Positions 46,142-55,961 of a stretch of DNA of 64,000 nt are shown here, one piece after another (positions within the stretch are counted from its first letter, which is position 1; every line of letters starts with the position of its first letter). A model generated the notes under the pieces. It searched no databases and had not been told where the DNA came from. It saw only the letters and a list, made by a program, of their open reading frames with translations. The stretch spans positions 248,001 through 312,000 of the forward strand of contig NZ_BAFC01000022.1 in NCBI RefSeq assembly GCF_000248055.1, in the 5' to 3' direction. This DNA comes from Gordonia sputi NBRC 100414 (GTDB lineage Bacteria; Actinomycetota; Actinomycetes; Mycobacteriales; Mycobacteriaceae). A program made the translations under genes and the position numbers.

Positions 46142-46774
46142 TTACTGCGTCGGTACGACCTTGCCATTCACCGTGACCTCGACGGTGTTGGTCGACGAGT
46201 TCCACGTGATCTTGCCGTGCTCGAAGGTCGACGTCTTGACGTCACCTTCGGTGGTCTCGTCGCTCGTTGCTGCGCCGAGCGGACCCTGCGATCCGCCCTT
46301 GCCCTCCGCCGACGGGTTGCCCTCGGCATCGCGCTTGACGTTCCACGCGTCGCGAATCTTGCCCCACGTGATGTACGCCGGGGTGGCCTCTTCGCCATTC
46401 TTCGCAGTGATCACGCCGCCGGCGAACTGCTGGAACACAACACCGTTCGAGCCCGTGCCCGATGCCTCGGCACCGGTGCTCGGTGCGCCGAGATCGGTCT
46501 TCTGCTGCTCGGTCGCCGCCTGATACTTCGCCGCGATCGGTCCGGTCAGCGTGACCGTGCTTCCGTCAGCCGCTTTGAGCTCCACAGAGGCACCAGCAGC
46601 CGCCGAGCCTGACATCCCCGACATCCCCGCCATGCCGGACTCGCTTGCCGATGCCGACGCCGATGCCGATGCCGACGAGCTGGAGTCATTGTCATCGCTG
46701 CAACCGGCAGCGATGAGGGTGACTGCCGATGCCGCCGCAACGACACCGGCGATGCGGCGAGTTGTCTGCTTCAT
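46142..46774 (-). CDS. LGFP-repeat lipoprotein
   Basis: From ATG 46774 (AAAGGGAACC upstream) the product has 210 residues. A basic n-region, hydrophobic core and lipobox LIAAGC give a lipidated Cys near residue 25, followed by a Ser/Ala repeat and a Met/Gly/Ser stretch. The remainder contains LGFP-type repeats (GPIAAKYQAATEQQKTDLGAP, GVVFQQFAGGVI, GPLGAATSDE, FEHGKITWN), found in mycolic-acid bacteria and thought to anchor proteins to the cell wall. No catalytic domain is attached, so it is probably structural or regulatory in the envelope. Confidence 0.85.
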   Translation of the reverse strand: MKQTTRRIAGVVAAASAVTLIAAGCSDDNDSSSSASASASASASESGMAGMSGMSGSAAAGASVELKAADGSTVTLTGPIAAKYQAATEQQKTDLGAPSTGAEASGTGSNGVVFQQFAGGVITAKNGEEATPAYITWGKIRDAWNVKRDAEGNPSAEGKGGSQGPLGAATSDETTEGDVKTSTFEHGKITWNSSTNTVEVTVNGKVVPTQ

Positions 46775-47367
46775 TGGTTCCCTTTCGGTTCGAGACACTG
46801 AAGTAGTACACGGTCGTCAAGACCGCGTTCAGGACCGTAACCACATCCGACGACCAGACTCGACGAGAACTCGCCGACTGGTGCAGTGTTGCAACATCAG
46901 TCTGGCGAAGCCGACGTAGCGGACAAGGATCGTGTCCCAATCGTGAGTTCCACGTCCAAGAAACCCGCTATGGGGCGGCGGAATACGTTGGGTCCATCGA
47001 CAGTTGGAACCATCGACGGCGTCGGATTCATTGCCCCGGGTCCCACCCTTCACCGCTTAGAGCGGATTTTTCGCCGAGAGGCGCATGACCGATTCCGTCC
47101 ATTTCAGAAGCCGTCGACCGCCTCGGTCGGCGGCTTCTTGTCTGTCGGGGTCGCGCAGACGCGGCTCACGATTTTTGGTGGGCTGCCGCCGAACCGTGGC
47201 GTACCAGTCCGCGCCGAGTGGAGAGAATGCCAGATCACACTGTCCGGAAAGACAACACCTCATCTCGATCCGGAACAGGATCCGCACTTAGCCAACTAGC
47301 GTCGACGTTGTTCGAGTTCGATCCTGACGCGGGCGCACGATGTGCGACGACAAAAGGCGAGACGCAC
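46775..47367. other. 593-bp stretch without a recognisable gene
   Basis: No open frame here has family motifs or a convincing ribosome site. It holds the promoter region of the LGFP lipoprotein gene at its left end and one clear hairpin (47105-47137: AGAAGCCG...CGGCTTCT outer stem and GACCG/CGGTC inner stem). The hairpin looks like a terminator whose gene is no longer recognisable. The stretch leads into the oleate hydratase pseudogene, so it may include decayed upstream sequence of that locus. Confidence 0.5.
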
Positions 47368-47735
47368 GTGTACCGAAGTAATGGAAATTTCGAGGCATTC
47401 GGACGGCCGGATTAGCCGGCAGATGTTGACGGCAAGAGTGCCTACTTCGTCGGTTCCGGACTCGCGTGCCTGGCTGGCGCGGCGTTCCTGATTCGTGATG
47501 CCGCGGTGGACGCGAGATGGAGGCGCATTTCGCGGCCCTGTGGGATCTCTTCAAATCGATCCCGTCACTCGCCATCGACAACGCGTCGGTGCTCGACGAA
47601 ATGTACTGGCTGCACAAGACCAATCCCAGCTCGAACCCGGCAACTGGACTGACGGCACCCGAGGACGAGCACGCCGACGCCGCGACCCTCCAGGTCGCGG
47701 CGTCGGCTTGTCTGAATCTGCGACCATCCGCGTAG
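47368..47735 (+). pseudogene. Oleate hydratase remnant (N-terminal fragments, broken)
   Basis: From GTG 47368 the frame reads VYRSNGNFEAFGRPD, then an in-frame TAG (47413-47415), then continues as [30 protein letters not shown]: this is the N-terminus and FAD-binding GxGxxG region of actinobacterial oleate hydratase. The frame then shifts and jumps directly, missing an estimated 70 or so codons, to [21 protein letters not shown] and [16 protein letters not shown] (47508 onward), a later family segment. After about 47680 no homology is seen, so most of the ~570-residue enzyme is gone. Intact enzymes hydrate oleate to 10-hydroxystearate. Confidence 0.85.
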
Positions 47736-47744
47736 ATTGACGGA

Positions 47745-48629
47745 ATGCCGTCGTCGAAGGACTCCGCTGGTCCGTCTGAACCTGCTGGTCCATCTCACCC
47801 CGCTGGTCCGTCCACAGCCGTGCAGATCGATCGCGATGACGAAATCGTGATCCTGCGCCTCAATCGGCCGGACCGGCTCAACGCCTTCACACATGAGATG
47901 GGCGAAGAGATCAAGGCTGCACTCGAGGTCACCGACGCGGACGATTCCGTGCGCGCCGTCGTGATCACCGGAAACGGCCGGGCGTTCTGCGCAGGCGCCG
48001 ACCTGGAGTCCGGTGCTGACACGTTCGTCCACGGCGAGACCACCCCGGGGGTCGTTCCACCCGACTCCGGCGGGCAGACGTCGCTCCGGATCTTCGATTC
48101 TTTGAAGCCCGTGGTGGCGGCGATCAACGGCCCCGCAGCCGGTGTCGGGGTGACGATGACGCTGCCCGCCGACGCCCGCATCGCCTCCGACGACGCCAAG
48201 TTCGGCTTCGTGTTCACCCGTCGCGGCTTGGTGCCCGAGGCGTGCTCGTCGTGGTTCCTGCCACGCCTCGTGGGCATCCCGATAGCGCTCCGATGGACGT
48301 ATGGCGGCCAGATGGTCGGTGCCACAGAGGCATTGGACGCCGGCCTGGTCCAGCAGGTTGTCCCCAAGGATCAGGTTGTCGACACCGCGATCGCCGTGGC
48401 ACGCGACATGACCGCCGACAGTGCCCCCGTGTCGGTTGCTCTCACGCGTCAGTTGATCTGGCGAATGGCCGGTGCGCCGAGCCCTCGCGACGCACACGAG
48501 GCAGATTCGAAGGCCATCTTTGTCAGGGGTTCCATGACCGACGTCGCCGAGGGCGTGACCGCGTTCCTGGAGAAGCGTCGAGCGGTGTTCACCGACAAGG
48601 TGTCGAGCGATCTGCCCGAGATTTTCTGA
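47745..48629 (+). CDS. Enoyl-CoA hydratase/isomerase (crotonase family)
   Basis: A 294-residue crotonase-fold enzyme. The CoA/oxyanion-hole motifs are FCAGADLESG (about 82-91) and INGPAAGVGVTMTLPADARIAS (about 127-148). A catalytic Glu corresponding to Glu144/Glu164 of rat hydratase is plausible in the LVPEACSSWFLPRLVG segment (one Glu retained), so it may be a hydratase or isomerase of beta-oxidation. The first 25 residues are a Gly-Pro-Ser repeat from an 18-bp DNA repeat (47769-47819). It starts 9 bp after the oleate hydratase remnant. Confidence 0.87.
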   Translation: MPSSKDSAGPSEPAGPSHPAGPSTAVQIDRDDEIVILRLNRPDRLNAFTHEMGEEIKAALEVTDADDSVRAVVITGNGRAFCAGADLESGADTFVHGETTPGVVPPDSGGQTSLRIFDSLKPVVAAINGPAAGVGVTMTLPADARIASDDAKFGFVFTRRGLVPEACSSWFLPRLVGIPIALRWTYGGQMVGATEALDAGLVQQVVPKDQVVDTAIAVARDMTADSAPVSVALTRQLIWRMAGAPSPRDAHEADSKAIFVRGSMTDVAEGVTAFLEKRRAVFTDKVSSDLPEIF

Positions 48630-48684
48630 TCGTCGGCGCAACCCACCCACCAGCGAGTCCCACATCCTCGAACGGAAGGTACCC

Positions 48685-50579
<1,895 letters not shown>

Positions 50580-50696
50580 CGCGCCGCGCCATTGCCGCAC
50601 GCCCGGTTGATCGGTGAGCCCCAGCTGACCGTTCGCCACCGTTGCTGATTCGCCGGCATGGTTGCCAAGCGTCGGTGCCTTCGGCACGGTGGAGGT

Positions 50697-51161
50697 ATGA
50701 GCGAACACACGAGTGTCACCGTAGAACGAGTCATCGATGCACCGGCCGACCAGGTCTTCGACGTGCTCAGCAATCCTCGGCGCCATCCGGAACTCGACGG
50801 TTCGGGATTCGTCCGCAGCGTCGACCATGCCGATCGGATTCAGGAGGTCGGCGACGTATTCACCATGAACATGGAGGGTGCGCACATGGGCGGGGAGTAC
50901 AAGACCGACAACCATGTCACCGGCTACGCCAAGGACAAACTCCTGGCGTGGCAGACCGCACCTGCCGGCACCGAGCCTCCCGGGTGGGAGTGGGTGTGGG
51001 AGCTCGAAGCCCAGGGCCCGGATAAGACGCTCGTGCGTCACACCTACGACTGGTCGAAGGTCACCGACAAGGATCTCCTCAAGAAGGTCAGCTTTCCGCT
51101 GGTCACCGAGGAACAGCTCGAGGACACACTGGGACGTTTGGCCGCGGCGGTCAGCGGCTGA
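50697..51161 (+). CDS. SRPBCC-fold protein (polyketide cyclase/START-like)
   Basis: A 154-residue single-domain START-like protein: MSEHTSVTVERVIDAPADQVFDVLSNPRRHPELD at the start, and a C-terminal long helix (TEEQLEDTLGRLAAAV). The middle contains a Met-rich MNMEGAHMGGEYKTDN strand. Such proteins bind hydrophobic ligands or act as Ah-type cyclases; nothing in the context says which. ATG 50697 is immediately preceded by GGTGGAGG. Confidence 0.8.
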   Translation: MSEHTSVTVERVIDAPADQVFDVLSNPRRHPELDGSGFVRSVDHADRIQEVGDVFTMNMEGAHMGGEYKTDNHVTGYAKDKLLAWQTAPAGTEPPGWEWVWELEAQGPDKTLVRHTYDWSKVTDKDLLKKVSFPLVTEEQLEDTLGRLAAAVSG

Positions 51162-51263
51162 GAACCGGCGGCGCCATCACCGATGAGTTCCGCGCTCGCG
51201 CATGGTCAGTCGTAGGGTGACTGCGATCAGCAGTCGCTGACGACGAGGACAAGGAGTCTGACG

Positions 51264-51908
51264 ATGGCACGCAAGGCGCAGGTACGGGTCGACCTGATGA
51301 ACGTCTCGCTCGACGGCTACGCCGCAGGCGATCACATCACGCTGGACGAACCGATCGGCGGCGCCGGCGAACTGTTCGGCAACTTCGACGGACGCGTGAT
51401 CGCCGGCGTCCAGAATGCGGACGCGCCGATCAGTGCCGACCGCGTCTTCTCCAGCGTGTGGGGTCAGGGTGTCGGAGTGGAGATCATGGGCCGCGGCAAG
51501 TTCGGGCCACAGCAGGGCGAGTGGCCCGACGACGGATGGCGCGGGTGGTGGGAAGACGAACCCCCGTTTCAGACTCCGGTGATCGTGTTGACCCACCACG
51601 AGCGCGAACCCATCACGTTCGACAATGGAACCGTCTTCCATTTCGTCGACGCCTCGCCCGCGAAAGCGCTCGAACTCGCCCTCGACCTGGCGGAGGGTGG
51701 AGACGTGCGTATCGGCGGGGGACCATCGACGGTGAATCAGTTCCTCCGCGACGACCTCGTCGACTTCATGCACCTCTCCATCAACCCCATCGTGCTCGGC
51801 GGGGGAGTATCGCTGTGGTCAGGACTCGGCGGGATTCACACACGCTTCGATATCGAGTCTGTCCCGACGTCGACCGGGCTGATCCATCAGTTCTGGAACC
51901 GCAAATAG
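51264..51908 (+). CDS. Dihydrofolate reductase/RibD C-terminal family protein
   Basis: A 214-residue protein of the DHFR-like (RibD C-terminal) family of NADPH-binding reductases. The start VRVDLMNVSLDGYAAG, the VEIMGRGKFG strand, the VIVLTHHERE strand and the GGDVRIGGGPSTVNQFLRDDLVD region are typical of these proteins, many of which are annotated as deaminase/reductase without known substrate. AAGGAG lies 8 bases before ATG 51264. The gene stands between unrelated neighbours. Confidence 0.83.
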   Translation: MARKAQVRVDLMNVSLDGYAAGDHITLDEPIGGAGELFGNFDGRVIAGVQNADAPISADRVFSSVWGQGVGVEIMGRGKFGPQQGEWPDDGWRGWWEDEPPFQTPVIVLTHHEREPITFDNGTVFHFVDASPAKALELALDLAEGGDVRIGGGPSTVNQFLRDDLVDFMHLSINPIVLGGGVSLWSGLGGIHTRFDIESVPTSTGLIHQFWNRK

Positions 51909-52011
51909 GGACCAGGACAAATTAGGGACAAGGAATCGTAAGCAAGACCCGATCTGCTTCTCGCTGGCTAGACTCATTCGATCAGCGTCGATGACCTGCG
52001 AGGTACGGACT

Positions 52012-53100
52012 ATGCGAGTGAAGTGTGCAGCAACGCGTTCGTTGGTCGTCGTCGCGACGATCGCCCTGTTCGTCGGGTCGATTCTGGTCGGGTCTTCGGC
52101 AGCCCGTGCCGATGTGATCGCGCCCGCCGCCGGCTACGGCTTCGCCCAGGGCGCCCCGCAATTGACCATGAGTGCGGCGGATCTAAACAGGGAACTCGAC
52201 GCTGTATCGAAGACGAACGGCCAGTGGTTGCGCGTACTCGTCAACTGGTCGGCGATCGAGAGCACGAAGGGCACGTACAACTGGGCGGTGACGGACCGGG
52301 TGATCTCAGCGGCACGTGCTCACAAGCTGAAGGTGCTCTCGTTGGTGTTGTCGACTCCGGCATGGGCACGACGCGGGGGTGCGTTGGCGGGGATGTACGC
52401 ACCCCCGTCAAACCCCGCGAGCATTGCCCCGTTCCTGAAGGCTTTCATCAAGCGCTACCCCGACGTGACGCGTCACGAGATCTGGAACGAGCCGAACCTG
52501 CCGGCCTTCTGGGGGTTGTATCCGGCGAATCCCACCGAGTACACGGCGTTGCTGAAGGCGTCGTATACCGCGATCAAAGAGGTACAGCCGTCGTCGACTG
52601 TCGTTGCCGCGGGCATGAGCCCTGGCGCCGGCGCCGTCGACTTTGTCACCAAGATGTACGCCGCGGGTGCCAAGAACTACTTCGATGCGACTGCCATGCA
52701 CCCGTACGTGTTTCCGAAGGGCATAAACTCAACGCCCAACGGCTGGAGCGAGACTCAGCAGATCCGATCGGTGATGACGTCGAATGGCGACTCCGGCAAG
52801 AAGATCTGGCTTACCGAAATGGGTGCTCCGACCCGACCGGCTGCGGGGACATCGGGTTCCAGCAACCTGGGTCTTGGCTCACTGGGATTCGGGGCAACCG
52901 ACATGGTGACCCAGCAGGAGCAGGCGACGCAGATCGTCGACGTTCTGCGGGCGGCCGGACAGTCGGGCTATTGCGGCCCCGCGTTCATCTACTCGGTTCG
53001 GGACCAGGGAACGTCGTCGAATAATCGGGAAGACAACTTCGGTGCGCTGCTCACCAACAACTGGCAGCCAAAGATCGCGGCGACGGTGTTGGCGAAATAG
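52012..53100 (+). CDS. Secreted glycoside hydrolase (clan GH-A, GH39/GH5-like)
   Basis: From ATG 52012 the product has 362 residues with a signal peptide (basic start, hydrophobic 11-30, cleavage probably after ARA). The remainder is a TIM-barrel glycosidase: HEIWNEPNLPAFWG places the acid/base Glu160 after the clan A NEP motif, and WLTEMGAPT gives the nucleophile Glu269. Clan A retaining enzymes attack beta-glycosidic bonds; substrate is not clear (cell-wall or plant polysaccharide). Mature sequence begins at about residue 34. No neighbouring sugar transporter or regulator. Confidence 0.83.
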   Translation: MRVKCAATRSLVVVATIALFVGSILVGSSAARADVIAPAAGYGFAQGAPQLTMSAADLNRELDAVSKTNGQWLRVLVNWSAIESTKGTYNWAVTDRVISAARAHKLKVLSLVLSTPAWARRGGALAGMYAPPSNPASIAPFLKAFIKRYPDVTRHEIWNEPNLPAFWGLYPANPTEYTALLKASYTAIKEVQPSSTVVAAGMSPGAGAVDFVTKMYAAGAKNYFDATAMHPYVFPKGINSTPNGWSETQQIRSVMTSNGDSGKKIWLTEMGAPTRPAAGTSGSSNLGLGSLGFGATDMVTQQEQATQIVDVLRAAGQSGYCGPAFIYSVRDQGTSSNNREDNFGALLTNNWQPKIAATVLAK

Positions 53101-53127
53101 GACCGACGGCATGCGCGACGTCGCCCC

Positions 53128-54828
53128 TCACGACCGCACAAACACCCCGTTGTTGGACGCGTCGTCGTAGTACTCGATGGACATGCCGGGGCCGTCGAAG
53201 GTGACCTTGGAGATCGACCCGGGTTCGGCGTTCTCGTTCTGCAGCGTGAACGTGTAGGTGTTGCCGTCCCAGTGACGCAGTTCGCGCTTCGTAACGCCGC
53301 CGGGGCCCATGTCGAGCATCAGCTTGCCACCGTTGTCGCGAACCTCGGCCTGCCCGTACACCGGGTTCTGGTAGACGCCAACGTATGTCGAAAGCGGCTG
53401 CGCTGGTGTCGGATTGGCGGGCGGGGATTGCCCCACCAACGATCCCACAGGCTTACTCATGTCGGCAAATGCGTTGCCGTAGAGCGTTGCCCAGTCGTGC
53501 TTCACCTCGCCGAACTGCACGATGTCGGCAAACTTGCCGGTGAGCGTCTCCGCGGCACCGATGGGCGCGGCGTTGGTCAACGCCACGATGCCGAGGTCGG
53601 CCGAGGGGATCATCAGGAAGGTGGTACCCGCACCGCTCGCGAACGCACCCGAGTGACTGAACTGCGTACGCCCCGCCTCGGTGACCGATGAGTTGAAGCC
53701 GTACCCGTAGAAGCCGGCACGATCGTCGGGAGCCGCTGCGGGAGACGACACGATCTGTGGAGTCAGCGCTGGCGTCAGCGCGTCGGCGTCGACGATTCGC
53801 TGCCCGGAACTGGTCGTGCCGCCTGCGAGCACCATCGACATCCAGTGCGCCATGTCGTTGACCGACGACGACACCCCGCCCGCGGGCGACTGCGCGTCAG
53901 GTTGCCGCGGATACGGCGACACGACCCACTGCCCGTTGGACTTGATGTGCCCGACCGCGCGATTGTCGCGGCCCGCGAAGTCGGAGTAGCGAGAACTGGT
54001 GCGCGACATGCCCAGCGGGCCGTAGATCTCGTTCTGCGAGAGGGTTGCCCAGTCGGCGCCTGCTTTGTTGGCTGCCGACGTCGCGGCTGCGGTGAGGCCG
54101 AAGTTAGTGTAGTCGTAGGTGATCCGGAATGGGGAAAGTGGCATCGCTGACAGTCGGCTGATCACTTGCTCCCGGTTGTACCCGAGATCTTCTATCTTGT
54201 CGCCGGCATGCTCGGGTAGTCCGGAGCGGTGGGCGTACATATCGGCGATCGTGACGTTGGAGGTGACGTACGGATTGGACAGCGCGAAACCTGGATAGTT
54301 CGTCGCGACCGGCGTGTCCCAACCGACGACCTTGTCGGTGACGAGCTTCGCGATCACGGTCGAACCCACCGATTTGGATACCGACGCCAGCTGGAACACC
54401 GTGTCTGCGTTCACCTTTGCGCGAGTGGATACGTCGGTGACTCCGAAACCCTTGGCGTACTTGACTTCACCGCCCTGCACCACTGCTACAGCCAGACCTG
54501 GAATCTTGGTGCGCGACATCAGGTCCGATACCAAACCGTCGAGCCTGCCCACGGCGTTGCCCACCGCGTTGTCGGGCAGGGGATTGGCCACGGCCGCATT
54601 GGGATCGGCCGGCTGAGATGACTCCGACGGCTTACTGCTCGACGTGGTGGTCGAGCATGCGGCCAGCGGCAGAGCCACCGCCAGCACGACCGCACCCAGG
54701 ACGCGCCGTCGACGATGGGGTTTCTCATGGTGTTGGCTTTGACGGTCTTGACTTTGATGGAGTCGACTTTGATGGAGTTGGCTTTGATGGTGTCGACGCA
54801 GCAGAACGCGTTCAGCGGGACCGGTCAT
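53128..54828 (-). CDS. Serine beta-lactamase-like hydrolase, exported lipoprotein
   Basis: From ATG 54828 (GGAGG upstream) the protein has 566 residues. An unusual ~45-residue hydrophilic His/Gln/Ser-rich n-region precedes RRRRV, a hydrophobic core and the lipobox LPLAAC. The beta-lactamase/DD-peptidase domain has all three motifs: SxxK in LASVSKSVGS, YxN in YDYTNFG and HxG in FSHSGAF. A C-terminal domain of ~120 residues (GVYQNPVYGQAEVRDNGGKLMLD) is the lipocalin-like DUF3471 module. It probably hydrolyses peptides or esters at the envelope. Confidence 0.87.
   Translation of the reverse strand: MTGPAERVLLRRHHQSQLHQSRLHQSQDRQSQHHEKPHRRRRVLGAVVLAVALPLAACSTTTSSSKPSESSQPADPNAAVANPLPDNAVGNAVGRLDGLVSDLMSRTKIPGLAVAVVQGGEVKYAKGFGVTDVSTRAKVNADTVFQLASVSKSVGSTVIAKLVTDKVVGWDTPVATNYPGFALSNPYVTSNVTIADMYAHRSGLPEHAGDKIEDLGYNREQVISRLSAMPLSPFRITYDYTNFGLTAAATSAANKAGADWATLSQNEIYGPLGMSRTSSRYSDFAGRDNRAVGHIKSNGQWVVSPYPRQPDAQSPAGGVSSSVNDMAHWMSMVLAGGTTSSGQRIVDADALTPALTPQIVSSPAAAPDDRAGFYGYGFNSSVTEAGRTQFSHSGAFASGAGTTFLMIPSADLGIVALTNAAPIGAAETLTGKFADIVQFGEVKHDWATLYGNAFADMSKPVGSLVGQSPPANPTPAQPLSTYVGVYQNPVYGQAEVRDNGGKLMLDMGPGGVTKRELRHWDGNTYTFTLQNENAEPGSISKVTFDGPGMSIEYYDDASNNGVFVRS
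54735..54794. repeat. 15-bp minisatellite in the 5' coding end of the serine hydrolase
   Basis: Four 15-bp units in perfect register start at 54735, 54750, 54765 and 54780, differing at 1-4 positions. They encode an (H/R)QSQ/R-L-type repeat ahead of the signal peptide on the minus strand. Confidence 0.88.
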
Positions 54829-54937
54829 CGCCGCACCTCCACAGGTGTGATGCAGTTCACTAGCCTGCATTTCGGAGGAGATTACTCCCTCATCAGCCGC
54901 GATACCGCCCGGTTGGTCGCACCAGGCCTGCTCGGCT

Positions 54938-55025
54938 TCCCGTTTTCAGTCATTTCTGAACCGTCTTCGTAAAGCCGACCTGGCCTTTTACAGTCAGGCA
55001 CCTCCGAGATTGACTGAAAACGGGA
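54938..55025. repeat. 88-bp segment bounded by 15-bp perfect inverted repeats
   Basis: The arms TCCCGTTTTCAGTCA (54938-54952) and TGACTGAAAACGGGA (55011-55025) are exact inverted copies with 58 bases between them. It lies in the gap between the serine hydrolase promoter and the 55072 gene. It might be a miniature inverted-repeat element or a long terminator. No target-site duplication longer than 2 bases is visible. Confidence 0.6.
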
Positions 55026-55071
55026 GACGTCTGGAACCTTGCGGTCGGAGGCCGGGTTGGCCCACGACGTG

Positions 55072-55350
55072 TCAGGCGTAGCCGCTGTAATCGGTGGCTT
55101 TGTTGCCGACCCCTGGCGTCGAAGATCCGTACTCAGCGAGATACGCGGCTTCCCAGCGCGGCCAGTCGAGGAAGCGGTCGCCTGCGTTGTCGCGGTACCG
55201 CCGGTAGAGCCGCTTCTTGGTGAGCCACAACGATCCTCGTGCAGTGTTGACGGCGGCTCGTGCGGCTCGACGACCGCGATCGACCTCCACGGGATTCAAG
55301 GCAGGTTGTGCCTTGTCGGAGAAGATCGAGCGCTTGGGAGTGCGTGCCAT
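55072..55350 (-). CDS. Small basic hypothetical protein
   Basis: From ATG 55350 (AGGGGG about 10 bases upstream) a 92-residue protein, MARTPKRSIFSDKAQPALN onward. It is rich in Arg/Lys with GRRAARAAVNTARGSLWLTKKRLYRRYRDNAG in the middle and an aromatic tail. No known family or membrane segment; the basic composition would suit nucleic-acid binding. A longer frame upward to 55587 overlaps the DksA-like gene and is unlikely. Confidence 0.6.
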   Translation of the reverse strand: MARTPKRSIFSDKAQPALNPVEVDRGRRAARAAVNTARGSLWLTKKRLYRRYRDNAGDRFLDWPRWEAAYLAEYGSSTPGVGNKATDYSGYA

Positions 55351-55465
55351 GAGATCTGCCCCCTCGTCTGGTCTGGGGCTCAACTCTTGCAGGTTGGTGG
55401 GGCCTTGAAAAGTGTTGCGTCGGTTGCTTGAACGAGCGTCGCGGTGCTCTTGTGTGAACGGCGCA

Positions 55466-55831
55466 TCACCACCGGCGCGTCGAACCCTTTCTGGCGCAGT
55501 CGATGCACTGGCGTGCGGCGGGCAAGACGTCGAGCCGTTCGGGATCGATCTGCTCGCCGCACGTCTCACATCGTCCGTACGAGCCACGCTCGACCCGCTC
55601 GACTGCGGAATCGATCTCGACCAGCCGGTCGCGCGAACGCTGGAGTTGAGCGACGAGGTGTCCGCGCTCGACGGCGAGCGTCGATCCCTCTGGGTCGTGC
55701 TCGTCGTCGGACGCCTCGTCGGAGGTCGCCTCGAGCACCGCGGCCAGCCGTGCAGACAGTGACTCGATCAATTCCACCGTTCGATTGCGCTCTGCCACGA
55801 GCGTATCGATGGACTGGTTCTGCGAGGTCAT
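55466..55831 (-). CDS. DksA/TraR-type zinc-finger protein
   Basis: A 121-residue protein with an N-terminal long coiled coil (residues 5-75) and a C-terminal C4 zinc finger CETCGEQI...CIDC (about residues 88-112), the DksA/TraR layout. DksA-family proteins enter the RNA polymerase secondary channel and, with ppGpp, tune initiation; the acidic tip residues of DksA are not clearly present, so it could be a structural homologue. It is divergent from the 55962 monooxygenase. Confidence 0.83.
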   Translation of the reverse strand: MTSQNQSIDTLVAERNRTVELIESLSARLAAVLEATSDEASDDEHDPEGSTLAVERGHLVAQLQRSRDRLVEIDSAVERVERGSYGRCETCGEQIDPERLDVLPAARQCIDCARKGSTRRW

Positions 55832-55961
55832 GTCAGCAAGATTCTACGTCGGGGATCTGCCACGTCCGAGGCGCGAACGGGCACCAACATCCTCGCCGAG
55901 TAAACATCCCCGTGAGCACAACGGGTGCCACCGACGCACGAACATGACAGCTTGACTTCCC

